A stretch of DNA of 64,000 nt from an uncultured Mediterraneibacter sp. (GCA_944375765.1 CALWAR010000034.1:1-64000); one strand, 5' to 3'. Numbered from the stretch's first letter, positions 43,921-53,534 are shown. The notes: generated by a model from the sequence alone, not told the origin. Program-made: numbers and translations.

Positions 43921-45006
43921 TCATTCTATCAGACGGGACACGCTCAGTACAAGCCCTATTTCCAGAAGGAGAAATACGACCGAAGTTCCCCCGTAACTGA
44001 TGAACGGCAGTGTGATCCCGGTGTTCGGGATCGAGTTGGTGACGACCGCGATGTTAAGGATCACCTGTATCATCATATGAGCCATCGCTCCGGCTGCAAT
44101 CAGAGCCCCGAGAAGATCAGGAGCTCTTGTGGCGATAACAAAAAATCTCCATATCAGGATCAGAAACAGCAGGATAATGATCCCGGCTCCGACCAGCCCC
44201 AGTTCCTCGCAGATAATAGAAAAGATCATATCATTCTGCGCCTCGGGCAGAAATCCCAGCTTCTGCACACTGTTGCCCAGACCCCTCCCGAAAAGGCCGC
44301 CGCTCCCTATGGCGTACAGGCCCTGGAGCGTCTGGTATCCTTTCTCATACTCCTCCGGATTGCGCCAGATTGCAAGCCGTTCCAGTCGGTAGCTCTCCAT
44401 CGCAAGGAACACGGCCATAAATGCGATCCCCGCGCTCCCCATCCAGATAAACTGCGAGTACCTCGGACTCGCCACGAAAACAAGAACTACCGCAATGCCA
44501 AGGATGATAAGGGCAGTGCTCAGATTGCTCGCCCCGACCAGAGCCGCCACCGGCAGCACCGGCAGCATCATCAGCACAAGCGTCCGAAATCGTCCCATTT
44601 TCCGGGCGTTCCTGCTCACAAGACATGCGAGGAACAGGATAACGGCAACCTTGGCAAATTCCGAGGGCTGAAAAGAAACAGGGCCCAAAGACAGCCATCT
44701 TTTGGACCCGTTATATTCATCTCCGAAGAGCATGACCGCAACAGAAAGGGCGATCGCCGCCAGATAGCCCGGAAAGGCCAGGACGGCCCATTTATGGTAA
44801 TCCACCCTTGATACAATGACCATCCCGAGCAGACCGATAAACGTTGCAAACCCTTGTTTTTTCAAATAATAGAACGCATCATGGAACTTCACGCGGCCGT
44901 TGTAAGAGCTGGTACTTAGAAGCACTACAAGTCCGATCACCACAAGGACAAGCACTACCGCGATCAGCGTCTCATCGTACCGTCTCTTCTTTTCGGAACG
45001 CTCCAA
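43921..45006 (-). CDS. ftsW: Septal peptidoglycan polymerase FtsW
   Basis: 361 residues, SEDS family; polymerises lipid II at the septum with a class B PBP. About ten membrane helices. Signature stretches: L-L-S-T-S-S-Y, G-S-K-R-W-L-S-L-G-P-V-S-F-Q-P-S-E-F-A-K, N-L-S-T-A-L-I, G-Y-Q-T-L-Q-G-L-Y-A-I-G-S-G-G-L-F-G-R-G (broken here), E-A-Q-N-D-M-I-F-S-I-I-C-E-E, and P-F-I-S-Y-G-G-T-S near the end. TTG start with AAGGAG upstream. Lies 14 bp behind murD. A second SEDS gene is at 54840-56288; this one is the division copy by context. Confidence 0.93.
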   Translation of the reverse strand: MERSEKKRRYDETLIAVVLVLVVIGLVVLLSTSSYNGRVKFHDAFYYLKKQGFATFIGLLGMVIVSRVDYHKWAVLAFPGYLAAIALSVAVMLFGDEYNGSKRWLSLGPVSFQPSEFAKVAVILFLACLVSRNARKMGRFRTLVLMMLPVLPVAALVGASNLSTALIILGIAVVLVFVASPRYSQFIWMGSAGIAFMAVFLAMESYRLERLAIWRNPEEYEKGYQTLQGLYAIGSGGLFGRGLGNSVQKLGFLPEAQNDMIFSIICEELGLVGAGIIILLFLILIWRFFVIATRAPDLLGALIAAGAMAHMMIQVILNIAVVTNSIPNTGITLPFISYGGTSVVFLLLEIGLVLSVSRLIE

Positions 45007-45020
45007 TAAATCTCCACTCC

Positions 45021-46367
45021 TTACAGACGATGTACAAGTTCTTTGAATTTATCTCCGCGTTCTTCATAATTTCTGAACATTCCCCAGCTCGCACATGCAG
45101 GCGAAAGGAGCACTGCGTCGCCGGGCTGTGCGTATTTCACGCATGTTTCAAAAGCCTCTTCAAATGTATCCGCCATGACGACTTCCTGAACCCCCTGTCT
45201 CCTGGCCGCCTCGGCGATCTTCTCTCTGGTGGCCCCAAGGAGCACCAGCTTCTTTACCTTTCCGTCGAATGCCTGTATCCACTCATCGTAGGAGGAATCT
45301 TTGTCATACCCGCCTCCGATCAGCACCGTCGGGCGGTTCATCGCACGAATCCCGCGTATCGCCGCATCCGGGTTCGTGCCTTTGGAGTCATTGTAATAGG
45401 CGACGCCGTTTTTCTCGGCCACGAACTCGATCCTGTGCTCCACACCTTTAAACTCTCTGAGCGTCTTTCTGATCACATCCGCCGGAACGCCACACGCATA
45501 CGCCATCGCCGCTGCCGCCATCGCGTTTTCATGATTGTGCGCTCCCAGGATCTGCAGCTCGCCGGTTCTGCATATCTCAGTGCGCCCGTCGATATCACAG
45601 ACGATCATGTCGCCGTCAAGATAAACGCCTCTGTTAAGTTTACGCCGGCTGCTGAAATATAGAACCCGTGCACCCACACTTTCTCCGAATTTTCTGAGCA
45701 CGTCGTCTTCGTAATTGAGGATACAGTAGTCTGACGGAGTCTGATTCTTTGCGATCCGTTCCTTGGCGGCTATATATGCCTCCATCGTGTGATGCCGGTT
45801 CAGATGATCCGGTGTGATATTCAGTATCGCGCTCACTTTCGGCCGGAAACTATGTACCGTCTCAAGCTGAAAACTGCTCATCTCCGCCACGATCACAGAG
45901 TCTTCCGCCGTCTCTTCTGCAATGTCCGCATACGGATATCCGATATTTCCGACAACAAACACGCTGTCTTTCCAGTTTTTCATGATCTCGCCAAGGAGGG
46001 TTGTAGTCGTTGTCTTCCCATTCGTCCCGGTGATCGCCAGGACGTCTCCTTTCGAGCATCTGTAAGCCAGTTCTGTCTCGCCCCACACCGGGATCCCGCG
46101 CGCCCTCATCTGCTCCACGACCGGAAGATCTGTGGGAACGCCCGGACTTATAACCGTCAGATCCAGCTCGTCTATAAGTTCCACCGGAAATTCCCCCAGC
46201 ACGATCCTGACATCTGAAGGCACTTTTTTCCTGATCTCTTCTTCTGTAAGCTTCTCGTTTCCGTCATAGAGGACAACGTCCGCGCCTTGTCTTATGAGCA
46301 GTCCTGAGGCTGCCTCCCCGCTTATACCCGAGCCAAATACAAGTACTTTTTTCCCTTTGATATCCAT
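45021..46367 (-). CDS. murD: UDP-MurNAc-L-Ala:D-Glu ligase
   Basis: 448 residues. Adds D-glutamate to the peptidoglycan precursor in the cytoplasm. N-terminal Rossmann-like G-S-G-I-S-G-E-A-A; P-loop I-T-G-T-N-G-K-T-T-T-T-T (about 110-121); N-I-T-P-D-H-L-N-R-H; V-E-H-R-I-E-F; Y-N-D-S-K-G-T-N-P-D-A; final S-P-A-C-A-S-W-G-M-F. Complete. The ATG at 46367 has GGAGGTG seven bases upstream. It follows mraY by 28 bp; murE, murF, murC and murG are not in the window. Confidence 0.97.
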   Translation of the reverse strand: MDIKGKKVLVFGSGISGEAASGLLIRQGADVVLYDGNEKLTEEEIRKKVPSDVRIVLGEFPVELIDELDLTVISPGVPTDLPVVEQMRARGIPVWGETELAYRCSKGDVLAITGTNGKTTTTTLLGEIMKNWKDSVFVVGNIGYPYADIAEETAEDSVIVAEMSSFQLETVHSFRPKVSAILNITPDHLNRHHTMEAYIAAKERIAKNQTPSDYCILNYEDDVLRKFGESVGARVLYFSSRRKLNRGVYLDGDMIVCDIDGRTEICRTGELQILGAHNHENAMAAAAMAYACGVPADVIRKTLREFKGVEHRIEFVAEKNGVAYYNDSKGTNPDAAIRGIRAMNRPTVLIGGGYDKDSSYDEWIQAFDGKVKKLVLLGATREKIAEAARRQGVQEVVMADTFEEAFETCVKYAQPGDAVLLSPACASWGMFRNYEERGDKFKELVHRL

Positions 46368-46395
46368 CTGCCCACACCTCCGTACATCCATTGCG

Positions 46396-47352
46396 TCACA
46401 CTCCCATCAGAGCGATCAGACAGAGAAGCGCCGTAATGATGGAAAAGACCGCCACCACTCTTGTCTCAGACCAGCCGCACAGTTCAAAATGATGATGGAT
46501 GGGAGCCATCTTAAAGATACGCTTTCCACCTGTCTTTTTAAAATATGTGACCTGGATGATGACAGACGCCACTTCCACGAGGTAAATGAAACCTACGATG
46601 ATGATGAACAGCGGCATCTGCAGCATATATGCAGTACCTGACACAAATCCTCCCAGGGCGAGCGAACCGGTGTCTCCCATGAACACACTGGCAGGGTATA
46701 CGTTAAAGAGGAGAAATCCGAGCAGAGCTCCCACTACCGCGCATGTGACCGGCTCGATCCCGCTGCCGGTCCCTATGGCGACCACAGTAAAGAACGTCGC
46801 CACCAGCACTGTAACGCTGGAGGCCAGACCGTCCAGCCCGTCTGTAAAGTTCGTTCCGTTGACCGTGCCGATCACGGCAAAGAAAAGAACCGGGACTGCA
46901 AGCCAGCCGATATCCCAGTAATAGCCGTCTGAGAAAGGCACGAGCATCGTGAGCGGGATCTCCGCCACACGCACAAGGTAAAAGGCAAATATGGCAGTGA
47001 CGATGATCTGAAGCGCCATCTTCTGCATCGGCATCAGACCGTCCGAGCGCTTCAGCACGACTTTCAGATAGTCGTCCAGAAAGCCGATCAGGCCAAAAGC
47101 AACTGTGAGGAAGAGCACAGGAATGATCCTCGGGTAATCTTTCACATAGAACAGCGACGTTACGACCACTGCGATGAGGATGATGATCCCGCCCATCGTC
47201 GGGGTTCCGGCTTTCTTTAAATGCGACTGAACTCCGTCCGTCCTCTCTGTCTGTTTCATTTTCAGTTTTCTTAAAAAAGGAATGATGACCGGTCCGAGTA
47301 CAAGACTTATCGCAAAAGATATCAGAACCGGGATCACTACATGACTGCTCAT
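46396..47352 (-). CDS. mraY: Phospho-MurNAc-pentapeptide transferase
   Basis: 318 residues, ten membrane helices. Makes lipid I from UDP-MurNAc-pentapeptide and undecaprenyl phosphate. K-K-A-G-T-P-T-M-G-G at about 46-55, F-L-D-D-Y-L-K (catalytic Asp pair), N-F-T-D-G-L-D-G-L-A, F-M-G-D-T-G-S-L-A-L-G-G and M-A-P-I-H-H-H-F-E all intact. GAGGTG ribosome site. Between the second class B PBP and murD. Confidence 0.97.
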   Translation of the reverse strand: MSSHVVIPVLISFAISLVLGPVIIPFLRKLKMKQTERTDGVQSHLKKAGTPTMGGIIILIAVVVTSLFYVKDYPRIIPVLFLTVAFGLIGFLDDYLKVVLKRSDGLMPMQKMALQIIVTAIFAFYLVRVAEIPLTMLVPFSDGYYWDIGWLAVPVLFFAVIGTVNGTNFTDGLDGLASSVTVLVATFFTVVAIGTGSGIEPVTCAVVGALLGFLLFNVYPASVFMGDTGSLALGGFVSGTAYMLQMPLFIIIVGFIYLVEVASVIIQVTYFKKTGGKRIFKMAPIHHHFELCGWSETRVVAVFSIITALLCLIALMGV

Positions 47353-47409
47353 AAATACACCTCTTCATCTCTTTCGTTTCTCGCAGGGGATATCCCCTTT
47401 TTGAACATC

Positions 47410-49155
47410 TTACTTAGTATAAACCATCGCTTCCGTTTTTTCAATCCCGAGATAGGGAAGAACATTGTCGTAAATATCCCTGAGGACCGGAGCCGCGATC
47501 GTCCCGCCGTAATACACTCCTTTCGGATCATGTATGATGACGATCCCCAGGATCTGAGGATCATCTGCAGGCGCGAAACCGATAAAAGACGAGATGTACT
47601 TGTTTGCGCTCCTCGGGAGTGTCTGAGACGTCGCGGTCTTCCCGCCGATGGAATATCCCTCGATGTATGCGTTTTTTCCTGATCCCTGTGATACGACGCT
47701 CTCCAGCAGCGTCCGCATCGTCTCCGACGTTTCTTCCGAGACGACGCCGCTCTCTGTCTCATACTCAAATTTTTCTATGAATTCACCCTCCTCATCTACC
47801 ATGCCCACGGCGATGTGCGGAGTCACTCTCGTACCGCCGTTTATGAGAGAACTAACAGTGACAGCCATCTGGATGGGTGTGACCTGGAACGACTGGCCGA
47901 ACGTCATCGTTGCCAGTTCCACGATGCCGATATCTTCTCTCCTGTGCATGATCGTCCCCGCCTCTCCCGGCAGGTCGATTCCGGTAAGATCAAATAGCCC
48001 GAACTCGCCGAAATAGTCGTAGAACCGGTCCGCCCCCAGTCTCAGCCCAATGTCCATAAAGACCGGGTTGCATGAGTTCTGGATCCCCTCGACAAACGTT
48101 TCCTGGCCGTGCCCGCCGACCTTGTGACACCGTATCCTGCGGTCCTCCACGATCCGGTAGCCGGGGCATACGAACGTATCGTCGAGGTCCACTACGCCTT
48201 CTTCGAGACAGGCGGAAGCTGTAATGATCTTGAACGTGGAGCCGGGCTCATATGTATCGTTGATACAGCGGTTCCTCCACATCTGATTTAACTGCTCCTG
48301 GAGCTCCTCGTCGGAAAGCGTCTCCGCCTGTACGCCTGTGTTCAGCTCATAGGGCTCGTTCAAATTGAATTCCGGCGCATTTACCATCGCATATACCTCT
48401 CCGTTCTGTGGGTTCATAAGAAGAATAGACACCGCCTCCGCCTGTTTCTCCTCCAGGACGTTTTCAGCCGCCTGCTGACAGTATGCCTGTATATTATAGT
48501 CCAGACTGACTTTCAGCGTCTCCCCCGCCACCGGTTCGATCCGGTCTTCCGCCACTCCTTCAAGCTCAATACCTCTTGCGTCCGTCACAGTCAGGATCGT
48601 GCCGTTCGTGCCTTTCAGATAATCTTCGTACTTTACTTCCAGACCGATGATCCCCTGATTGTCTCCTCCGGTGAACCCGAGCACCCTTGACGCCAGTTCA
48701 TCATACGGATAATACCGTCTGTAGTCTTCATCCACCTTGACGCCCGGCAGATCGTACTCCCTGATCTTATCTCCCGTCTCCTTGTCCACATTCGTCCTGA
48801 TCTTCTCCATCGAAGACACTTTTTCCACCTTTTCTCTCACTTCACTCTCATCGAGCCCGAGTTCTTCTGAGAGCACTTCCGTAACCAGATCCGGATCCTC
48901 GATCTGGCTGTGAATCACAGATATCGTGCACACAGTCCTGTTCGTCGCCAGTACGACGCCGTTTCTGTCCACGATCTCCCCCCTGGCGGCCTTGATCTCC
49001 CGCTCCCTCTCATGAAGATCCTGCGCCAGTTCCTGATAATACTCTGCGTCGAAGATCATCAGATACACCAGTCTTCCGATCAGCGCGCACAGTACGAGCG
49101 CCGCGCACAGAAATACGACGAGTATCTTTTTTCTGTTATATGTCTTATTTTTCAT
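47410..49155 (-). CDS. Class B penicillin-binding protein, second tandem copy (SpoVD/FtsI-like)
   Basis: 581 residues. One membrane helix (about 10-32), the PBP dimerisation domain (R-G-E-I-V-D-R-N-G) and a transpeptidase domain with S-T-F-K (Ser306) and S-C-N. The third motif is K-T-A (506-508) instead of K-T-G/K-S-G. No PASTA domain follows, unlike Bacillus SpoVD. Starts at ATG 49155; the frame runs further upstream but into the preceding gene. Ribosome site weak (CAGGG). Together with the copy upstream it gives two septal or sporulation transpeptidases in one dcw operon; which serves which is not visible. Confidence 0.9.
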   Translation of the reverse strand: MKNKTYNRKKILVVFLCAALVLCALIGRLVYLMIFDAEYYQELAQDLHEREREIKAARGEIVDRNGVVLATNRTVCTISVIHSQIEDPDLVTEVLSEELGLDESEVREKVEKVSSMEKIRTNVDKETGDKIREYDLPGVKVDEDYRRYYPYDELASRVLGFTGGDNQGIIGLEVKYEDYLKGTNGTILTVTDARGIELEGVAEDRIEPVAGETLKVSLDYNIQAYCQQAAENVLEEKQAEAVSILLMNPQNGEVYAMVNAPEFNLNEPYELNTGVQAETLSDEELQEQLNQMWRNRCINDTYEPGSTFKIITASACLEEGVVDLDDTFVCPGYRIVEDRRIRCHKVGGHGQETFVEGIQNSCNPVFMDIGLRLGADRFYDYFGEFGLFDLTGIDLPGEAGTIMHRREDIGIVELATMTFGQSFQVTPIQMAVTVSSLINGGTRVTPHIAVGMVDEEGEFIEKFEYETESGVVSEETSETMRTLLESVVSQGSGKNAYIEGYSIGGKTATSQTLPRSANKYISSFIGFAPADDPQILGIVIIHDPKGVYYGGTIAAPVLRDIYDNVLPYLGIEKTEAMVYTK

Positions 49156-49234
49156 AATAAATACCCTGCAAAAGATGTTGTTACAGCTTATTACATCTTC
49201 TGCAGAGTTATTCCATTTTTCCCGCCGGCGTACG

Positions 49235-51241
49235 TTATTCAGAATTGTCTCCCGAAGCCCAGTCATCAAGATCCGGATCATAACTCTCGTCTATGTATGA
49301 GCCGTCCGGATTGTCATAAGTTTCCTCATAGTTTGCGTCGTAATCTGTGTGCTCTGCGCTCTCCACGCTGTTTCCTTTCGTCTCGGTCTCGTTGCCGCTT
49401 TCCGCGACAGTAGTGATTCCCAGATAAGGAAACGCTTCTTCCATGATGGATTTGCTCAGTTCCAGTACAAGGGAGGTGTTATCCTGCGCATACGTGTTCG
49501 GCTCGTCGACCACTACATAGATCGCGACTTCCGGGTTGTCAAGCGGGGCAAACCCTATATAGGAGAGCAGATATTTTCCGTTCCCCCTCGGCAGCTTTTC
49601 AGCTGTCCCGGTCTTTCCCGCTATCTCGTATCCGTCCACCCGGGCTTTCTGTCCGGTTCCGTAGTCCATCACAGCTTTCATATACTGCTTCACCATGTCG
49701 GAAGTCTCTGCAAAGACTGTCTTTCTCAGGAGCACCGGATTCTTCGTCTCTGTGACATTTCCCTCCTCGTCCCTGATCTCCTTCACAATATGCGGTTCAT
49801 AATAGTATCCGCCGTTGATCAGGGAGGAAAACGCGGAGATCATCTGTGTCATAGTCACATTGAAGTTCTGTCCGAAAGAGTTCGTCGCAAGATCCACGTT
49901 CGACATATTATCCGCCGTGTACAGCAGAGCTTCCGTAGACGCTTCTCCCGGCAGGTCTATCCCGGTGTACTCTCCAAACCCGAAGATATGCTGATAGCGG
50001 GTAAAGTTGTCTTTCCCCATATCGAGCGCCATATCCATCAGCGCCACGTTGCACGAATTAGCCAGCGCATCCTGCAGGCTCTCTGTACCATGTCCTTCTT
50101 TATGCGCACAGCTTATCTCTGTGTCCAGAACCTGTCTGGATCCCCCGCAGTAATAGGACTCATTCCCTGAGAGCGTCCCCGCTTCCAGACCTGCTGCGAT
50201 AGTAAACGGCTTTGACGTCGAGCCCGGTTCATAGGCGTCGCTGACGCAGAAATTCCTCCACAGGTTATTCATCGCCTCTACCTGCTCATCCTCCGACATC
50301 TCTCCCCATGTCTCGTCCGAATACAGGCCCGACAGATCCCGGGGACTGTTCAGGTCAAAATTCGGGTACGATGCTTCCGCCAGTATCTCTCCTGTGTTCG
50401 GATCCATGATGATCACGGCGGTGTTCTTGCTCCCGTTCTGCCCGTTGCTCTCGAATCTCTGATTGAACTCCAGTATACATTCTTCCACGATATTCTGGAG
50501 CGTCACATCAATGGTAGAGACTACCGTATCCCCGTTCCGGGCTGGCTTTACCGTACGCTCCACAGACGATTCCGCGTCGAAGTACCCGTATTCTCTGCCG
50601 TCGGTCCCGTTTAAGATGTCATTGTAAGCGCTCTCGATACCGATAGCGCCCTGATTGCCGTCATAGGTAAAACCGATCACATCGCTCGCCATGCTCCTGT
50701 ACGGATATGTCCTTGTATAGTCTTCTTCGAGCCAGATGCCCCGAACATTCGGATAATTCTCGTCGTCGCTGTCTATCTCGTTGAACTTCTGCGCCGTCTC
50801 GTAATCAATCCCGGTGGCCAGTATCTCATACTGGCTGCCCGGCTTTGTCTCAATAAGTCCGTCCACAACACTCTCCTCGATCCCGAAACACTCCAGGAGC
50901 GCCGCTTTTGTAGGAGCTATGTATTCCTCTTTGTCCGTCATGACCGAGATGTCAAGGATCACGTTATAAACGCGTTCGCTCGTGGCTATCCTTGTGCCGT
51001 TGCGGTCAACGATATCCCCCCGCCTGTAAGCGATCACCCGGCTGTCGTAATTCTGCTGATCCAGCACAAGCTTCGTGTAGCTGCTCCCTCTGCTGACATT
51101 GATCCAGGTAATCCTTCCTATAAGAACAACAAAAGCCAGTATCACCGCCATAAATAGCATTACCAGCTTTCGTTGCATCCTCATCGGGAATTTTTTTGTT
51201 AAGAATTCAAATCTGTTTTTTTTTCTGCTTCTTCCAGCCAT
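49235..51241 (-). CDS. Class B penicillin-binding protein, first tandem copy (FtsI-like)
   Basis: 668 residues. Basic N-terminus, membrane helix (about 25-47), dimerisation domain with R-R-G-D-I-V-D-R-N-G-T, transpeptidase with S-T-S-K (Ser341), S-C-N and K-T-G (Lys543). The final 60 residues are an acidic, Asn/Asp/Tyr-rich tail with no PASTA domain. It follows the FtsL-like gene by 11 bp, the usual place of ftsI/pbpB, so it is the likeliest septal crosslinking enzyme and partner of FtsW. AAGGAAA ribosome site. Confidence 0.92.
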   Translation of the reverse strand: MAGRSRKKNRFEFLTKKFPMRMQRKLVMLFMAVILAFVVLIGRITWINVSRGSSYTKLVLDQQNYDSRVIAYRRGDIVDRNGTRIATSERVYNVILDISVMTDKEEYIAPTKAALLECFGIEESVVDGLIETKPGSQYEILATGIDYETAQKFNEIDSDDENYPNVRGIWLEEDYTRTYPYRSMASDVIGFTYDGNQGAIGIESAYNDILNGTDGREYGYFDAESSVERTVKPARNGDTVVSTIDVTLQNIVEECILEFNQRFESNGQNGSKNTAVIIMDPNTGEILAEASYPNFDLNSPRDLSGLYSDETWGEMSEDEQVEAMNNLWRNFCVSDAYEPGSTSKPFTIAAGLEAGTLSGNESYYCGGSRQVLDTEISCAHKEGHGTESLQDALANSCNVALMDMALDMGKDNFTRYQHIFGFGEYTGIDLPGEASTEALLYTADNMSNVDLATNSFGQNFNVTMTQMISAFSSLINGGYYYEPHIVKEIRDEEGNVTETKNPVLLRKTVFAETSDMVKQYMKAVMDYGTGQKARVDGYEIAGKTGTAEKLPRGNGKYLLSYIGFAPLDNPEVAIYVVVDEPNTYAQDNTSLVLELSKSIMEEAFPYLGITTVAESGNETETKGNSVESAEHTDYDANYEETYDNPDGSYIDESYDPDLDDWASGDNSE

Positions 51242-51252
51242 ATTGTATTTCC

Positions 51253-51795
51253 TTATTCAGATGCATCGCCTGATCTCGCGAGCACTCCACTTTCAGGGAT
51301 ATCACTGTACTGTTTCACATAATCCTCAGACAGGCTGTCATACTCCACAACCGTCCCCTGAGAATACGGTACCATCCCCAGCTCGCCTGTCGCTTTCTCC
51401 CGTACTGTCAGCAGATCCACAGAATCTGCAGCCGCATTGTATCGCGTATCATTCAGTTCGGTAAGCTCGGCAAGTTCTTCCTGCAGCGCCGTCACATTCT
51501 CCGATCTGCTCACCACCTCGGACTGCAGGTTCAGATACAGCACGCAGATCAGCACCGCGCAGATCCCTGCAGCCGTGAGGAACACGGCATATGCAGGACT
51601 GATGCTCATTGCACGGTTCCTGTTTCTTAGCACCTGGCGGCTTGCTCTCCCGGGCTGCCTCCGGCGCGTCTCAGGCTCTCTGAAAGGAGCAGGTTCTGCC
51701 TGGCGCACTGTATTTCCATATACATAGAACTGTTCCCGGGAGTCTCCCCCGCTGTCAGATCTTGTGTTTCTGTATGTGCCATGCCCTGCTGCCAT
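51253..51795 (-). CDS. FtsL-like septum protein
   Basis: 180 residues, identified by position between rsmH and ftsI and by layout: a long basic cytoplasmic N-terminus (about 75 residues with Y-V-Y-G-N-T-V-R-Q), one membrane helix (about 77-98), then a coiled coil (S-R-S-E-N-V-T-A-L-Q-E-E-L-A-E-L) in the extracytoplasmic part. FtsL works with DivIC/FtsB and FtsQ to activate FtsWI. I start at the ATG at 51795 with AAGGGG upstream; the frame opens up to a TTG at 51888 that overlaps rsmH, and a GTG in between is possible. Sequence identity with FtsL is always low, so the name is by role. Confidence 0.8.
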   Translation of the reverse strand: MAAGHGTYRNTRSDSGGDSREQFYVYGNTVRQAEPAPFREPETRRRQPGRASRQVLRNRNRAMSISPAYAVFLTAAGICAVLICVLYLNLQSEVVSRSENVTALQEELAELTELNDTRYNAAADSVDLLTVREKATGELGMVPYSQGTVVEYDSLSEDYVKQYSDIPESGVLARSGDASE

Positions 51796-51874
51796 GTCAG
51801 ATTGCCCCTTTCTTTTCGTTCCTGCGGATTCTCCCCTCCCGCGCGGAACATATATTTTCACTACTCCCTGTTGC

Positions 51875-52810
51875 TTACGCACGCTCAAATATCCTGAGTT
51901 TTGCGCTTTTTGAACGACTGTTGGAGGCCAGTTCTTCCTCTGATGGAAAGATCGGCTTCCTTGTGATCACTTTCCCTCTTGATGTCCTCCCACAGACACA
52001 TACCGGAAAGTCGGCGGGACATATGCAGGGATCTTCGTTCCTGCGGAACGCGCTTTTTACGATCCTGTCTTCAAGCGAATGAAATGTGATAATGCAGATC
52101 CGTCCCCCCGGATTCAGCATGTCGATCATATCATCCAGCGAACTTTTGAGAACTTCCAGCTCGTCGTTCAATTCGATCCGTATCGCCTGGAATGTCCTCT
52201 TTGACGGATGCCCCGACGTCTTTTGAATCTTCACAGGTATTGCCCGCCGGATGATCTCATTGAGCTGTCCCGTTGTCTCGATCGGTTCTTTTTCCCGCTC
52301 CGCAACAATGTGCTTCGCGATGTTCTTCGCGAAACGGTCTTCCCCGTAGTCGCGTATCACACGGTAAAGTTCCGCCTCGCTGTAGCCATTAACAATATCC
52401 CGGGCCGTCGTCTTCTGCCTCTGGTCCATCCTCATATCCAGGGGGGTATCAATCTGATATGAAAATCCCCTCTCAGCCGTATCAAGCTGATAAGATGACA
52501 CGCCCAGATCCAGAACGATCCCGTCTACACTGTCAATTCCTCTTTTGTGGAGCTGTGGCTTCATATCACGATAATTGCTCCGTATTATCGTGACTTTCTC
52601 CCCGAAGCCTTCCAGCCGCTCTGCCGCCGCTCTTATGGCGTCAGCGTCCTGGTCTATTCCTATAAATCTCCCCTTGGCGCTCAGCCGGCTGCACACTGCA
52701 AAGGCATGTCCGCCGCCCCCTAAGGTAGCGTCCACATAAGTGCCGTCCGGCCTCACGTTCAGCCCGTCCACTGTCTCATGCAGCAGAACGGATGTGTGTC
52801 CAAATGCCAT
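51875..52810 (-). CDS. rsmH: 16S rRNA m4C1402 methyltransferase
   Basis: 311 residues, SAM-dependent (formerly MraW). [11 protein letters not shown] at the start, [13 protein letters not shown] loop, [25 protein letters not shown], late [12 protein letters not shown]. The standard second gene of the dcw cluster, 12 bp behind mraZ, with a GGGAGG ribosome site. Confidence 0.97.
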   Translation of the reverse strand: MAFGHTSVLLHETVDGLNVRPDGTYVDATLGGGGHAFAVCSRLSAKGRFIGIDQDADAIRAAAERLEGFGEKVTIIRSNYRDMKPQLHKRGIDSVDGIVLDLGVSSYQLDTAERGFSYQIDTPLDMRMDQRQKTTARDIVNGYSEAELYRVIRDYGEDRFAKNIAKHIVAEREKEPIETTGQLNEIIRRAIPVKIQKTSGHPSKRTFQAIRIELNDELEVLKSSLDDMIDMLNPGGRICIITFHSLEDRIVKSAFRRNEDPCICPADFPVCVCGRTSRGKVITRKPIFPSEEELASNSRSKSAKLRIFERA

Positions 52811-52822
52811 GATATCCTCCCG

Positions 52823-53260
52823 TCAGATCCTTATTCCTATGGATTCCATACGCTCTGCGATAGCGTCCAGATCTTCCTCGCTCACCTGGCTGCGCTCCTC
52901 CCAGAGCGCCTTGTCCCAGATCTCTACGCGATCCTGAACTCCTACCAGCACAACGTCTTTCTCAAGATGTGCCGCTTTCCTGAGCGACGGCGGGACAAGC
53001 GCTCTCCCCTGCCTGTCAAAACTGCCCTCAGAAGCGCTTCCGAAAAAATATCGCTTAAATATCCTGGCATCTTTGTTCATACGTGGTAAGGTCTCAAGCT
53101 CGGCAACGAATTTGTTCCATTCTTCCTGTGAGTAAACAAAGAGGCAGCCTTCCAGTCCGTTACAGATGACATAGCTGTCACCCAGGTCATCCCTTAGCTT
53201 TGCCGGGATGATGAGTCTTCCCTTTTCATCAATGCTATGGTTAAACTCTCCTAATAACAT
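52823..53260 (-). CDS. mraZ: Transcriptional regulator MraZ
   Basis: 145 residues with two AbrB-like SpoVT domains, each carrying the D-x-x-x-R motif (D-E-K-G-R-L-I-I-P at about 11-19 and D-R-Q-G-R-A-L-V-P at about 78-86). It forms a ring and represses the dcw operon by binding short GTGG repeats ahead of its own gene; six such repeats are visible at 53301-53355. First gene of the cluster. Confidence 0.97.
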   Translation of the reverse strand: MLLGEFNHSIDEKGRLIIPAKLRDDLGDSYVICNGLEGCLFVYSQEEWNKFVAELETLPRMNKDARIFKRYFFGSASEGSFDRQGRALVPPSLRKAAHLEKDVVLVGVQDRVEIWDKALWEERSQVSEEDLDAIAERMESIGIRI

Positions 53261-53300
53261 CCGGAATCCTTTCTCTTATTAAGGGCCTCCACATTCTTCC

Positions 53301-53371
53301 CCACTCTGTACCACTAGCCACCACTTCTTACCACTTGACTCCATTCTAAACCACAACTCTCCCTTTTTCAA
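53301..53371 (-). promoter_or_regulatory. dcw promoter with a six-step MraZ operator
   Basis: Minus strand TTGAAA (53371-53366), 17 bp, TAGAAT (53348-53343). On the plus strand CCAC or CCAT occurs at 53301, 53311, 53321, 53331, 53341 and 53351, exactly 10 bp apart, i.e. AGTGG-type MraZ boxes on one helix face, overlapping the -10 and the start site. Confidence 0.9.
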
Positions 53372-53407
53372 CCCCTTTTTTGATTTTTTATAACTTCCAG
53401 TATATAG

Positions 53408-53439
53408 AAAAAAGCCCTGAAAACGCGATATTTCAGGGC
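53408..53439 (-). terminator. Second of two tandem terminators ahead of mraZ
   Basis: Arms GCCCTGAAA (53414-53422) and TTTCAGGGC (53431-53439), followed on the minus strand by TTTTTTC. It shields the dcw promoter from upstream transcription. Confidence 0.88.
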
Positions 53440-53487
53440 AAAAAAAGAACATGTAGGGCGTGGGAAATTCCCTCTCGCCCTACATGT
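53440..53487 (-). terminator. First of two tandem terminators, behind the 83-aa membrane protein gene
   Basis: 12-bp arms ACATGTAGGGCG (53449-53460) and CGCCCTACATGT (53476-53487); on the minus strand followed by TCTTTTTTT. Confidence 0.88.
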
Positions 53488-53534
53488 TGTATTTCTTGAA
53501 AACTATGTTTTTTCAGTGTCTTCTCTCTCCGCAG

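Noticed and set aside
47410..51241. The tandem class B PBPs as one gene broken by a frameshift
   Set aside because: Each has its own membrane helix, dimerisation domain and complete transpeptidase domain; they are two full genes.
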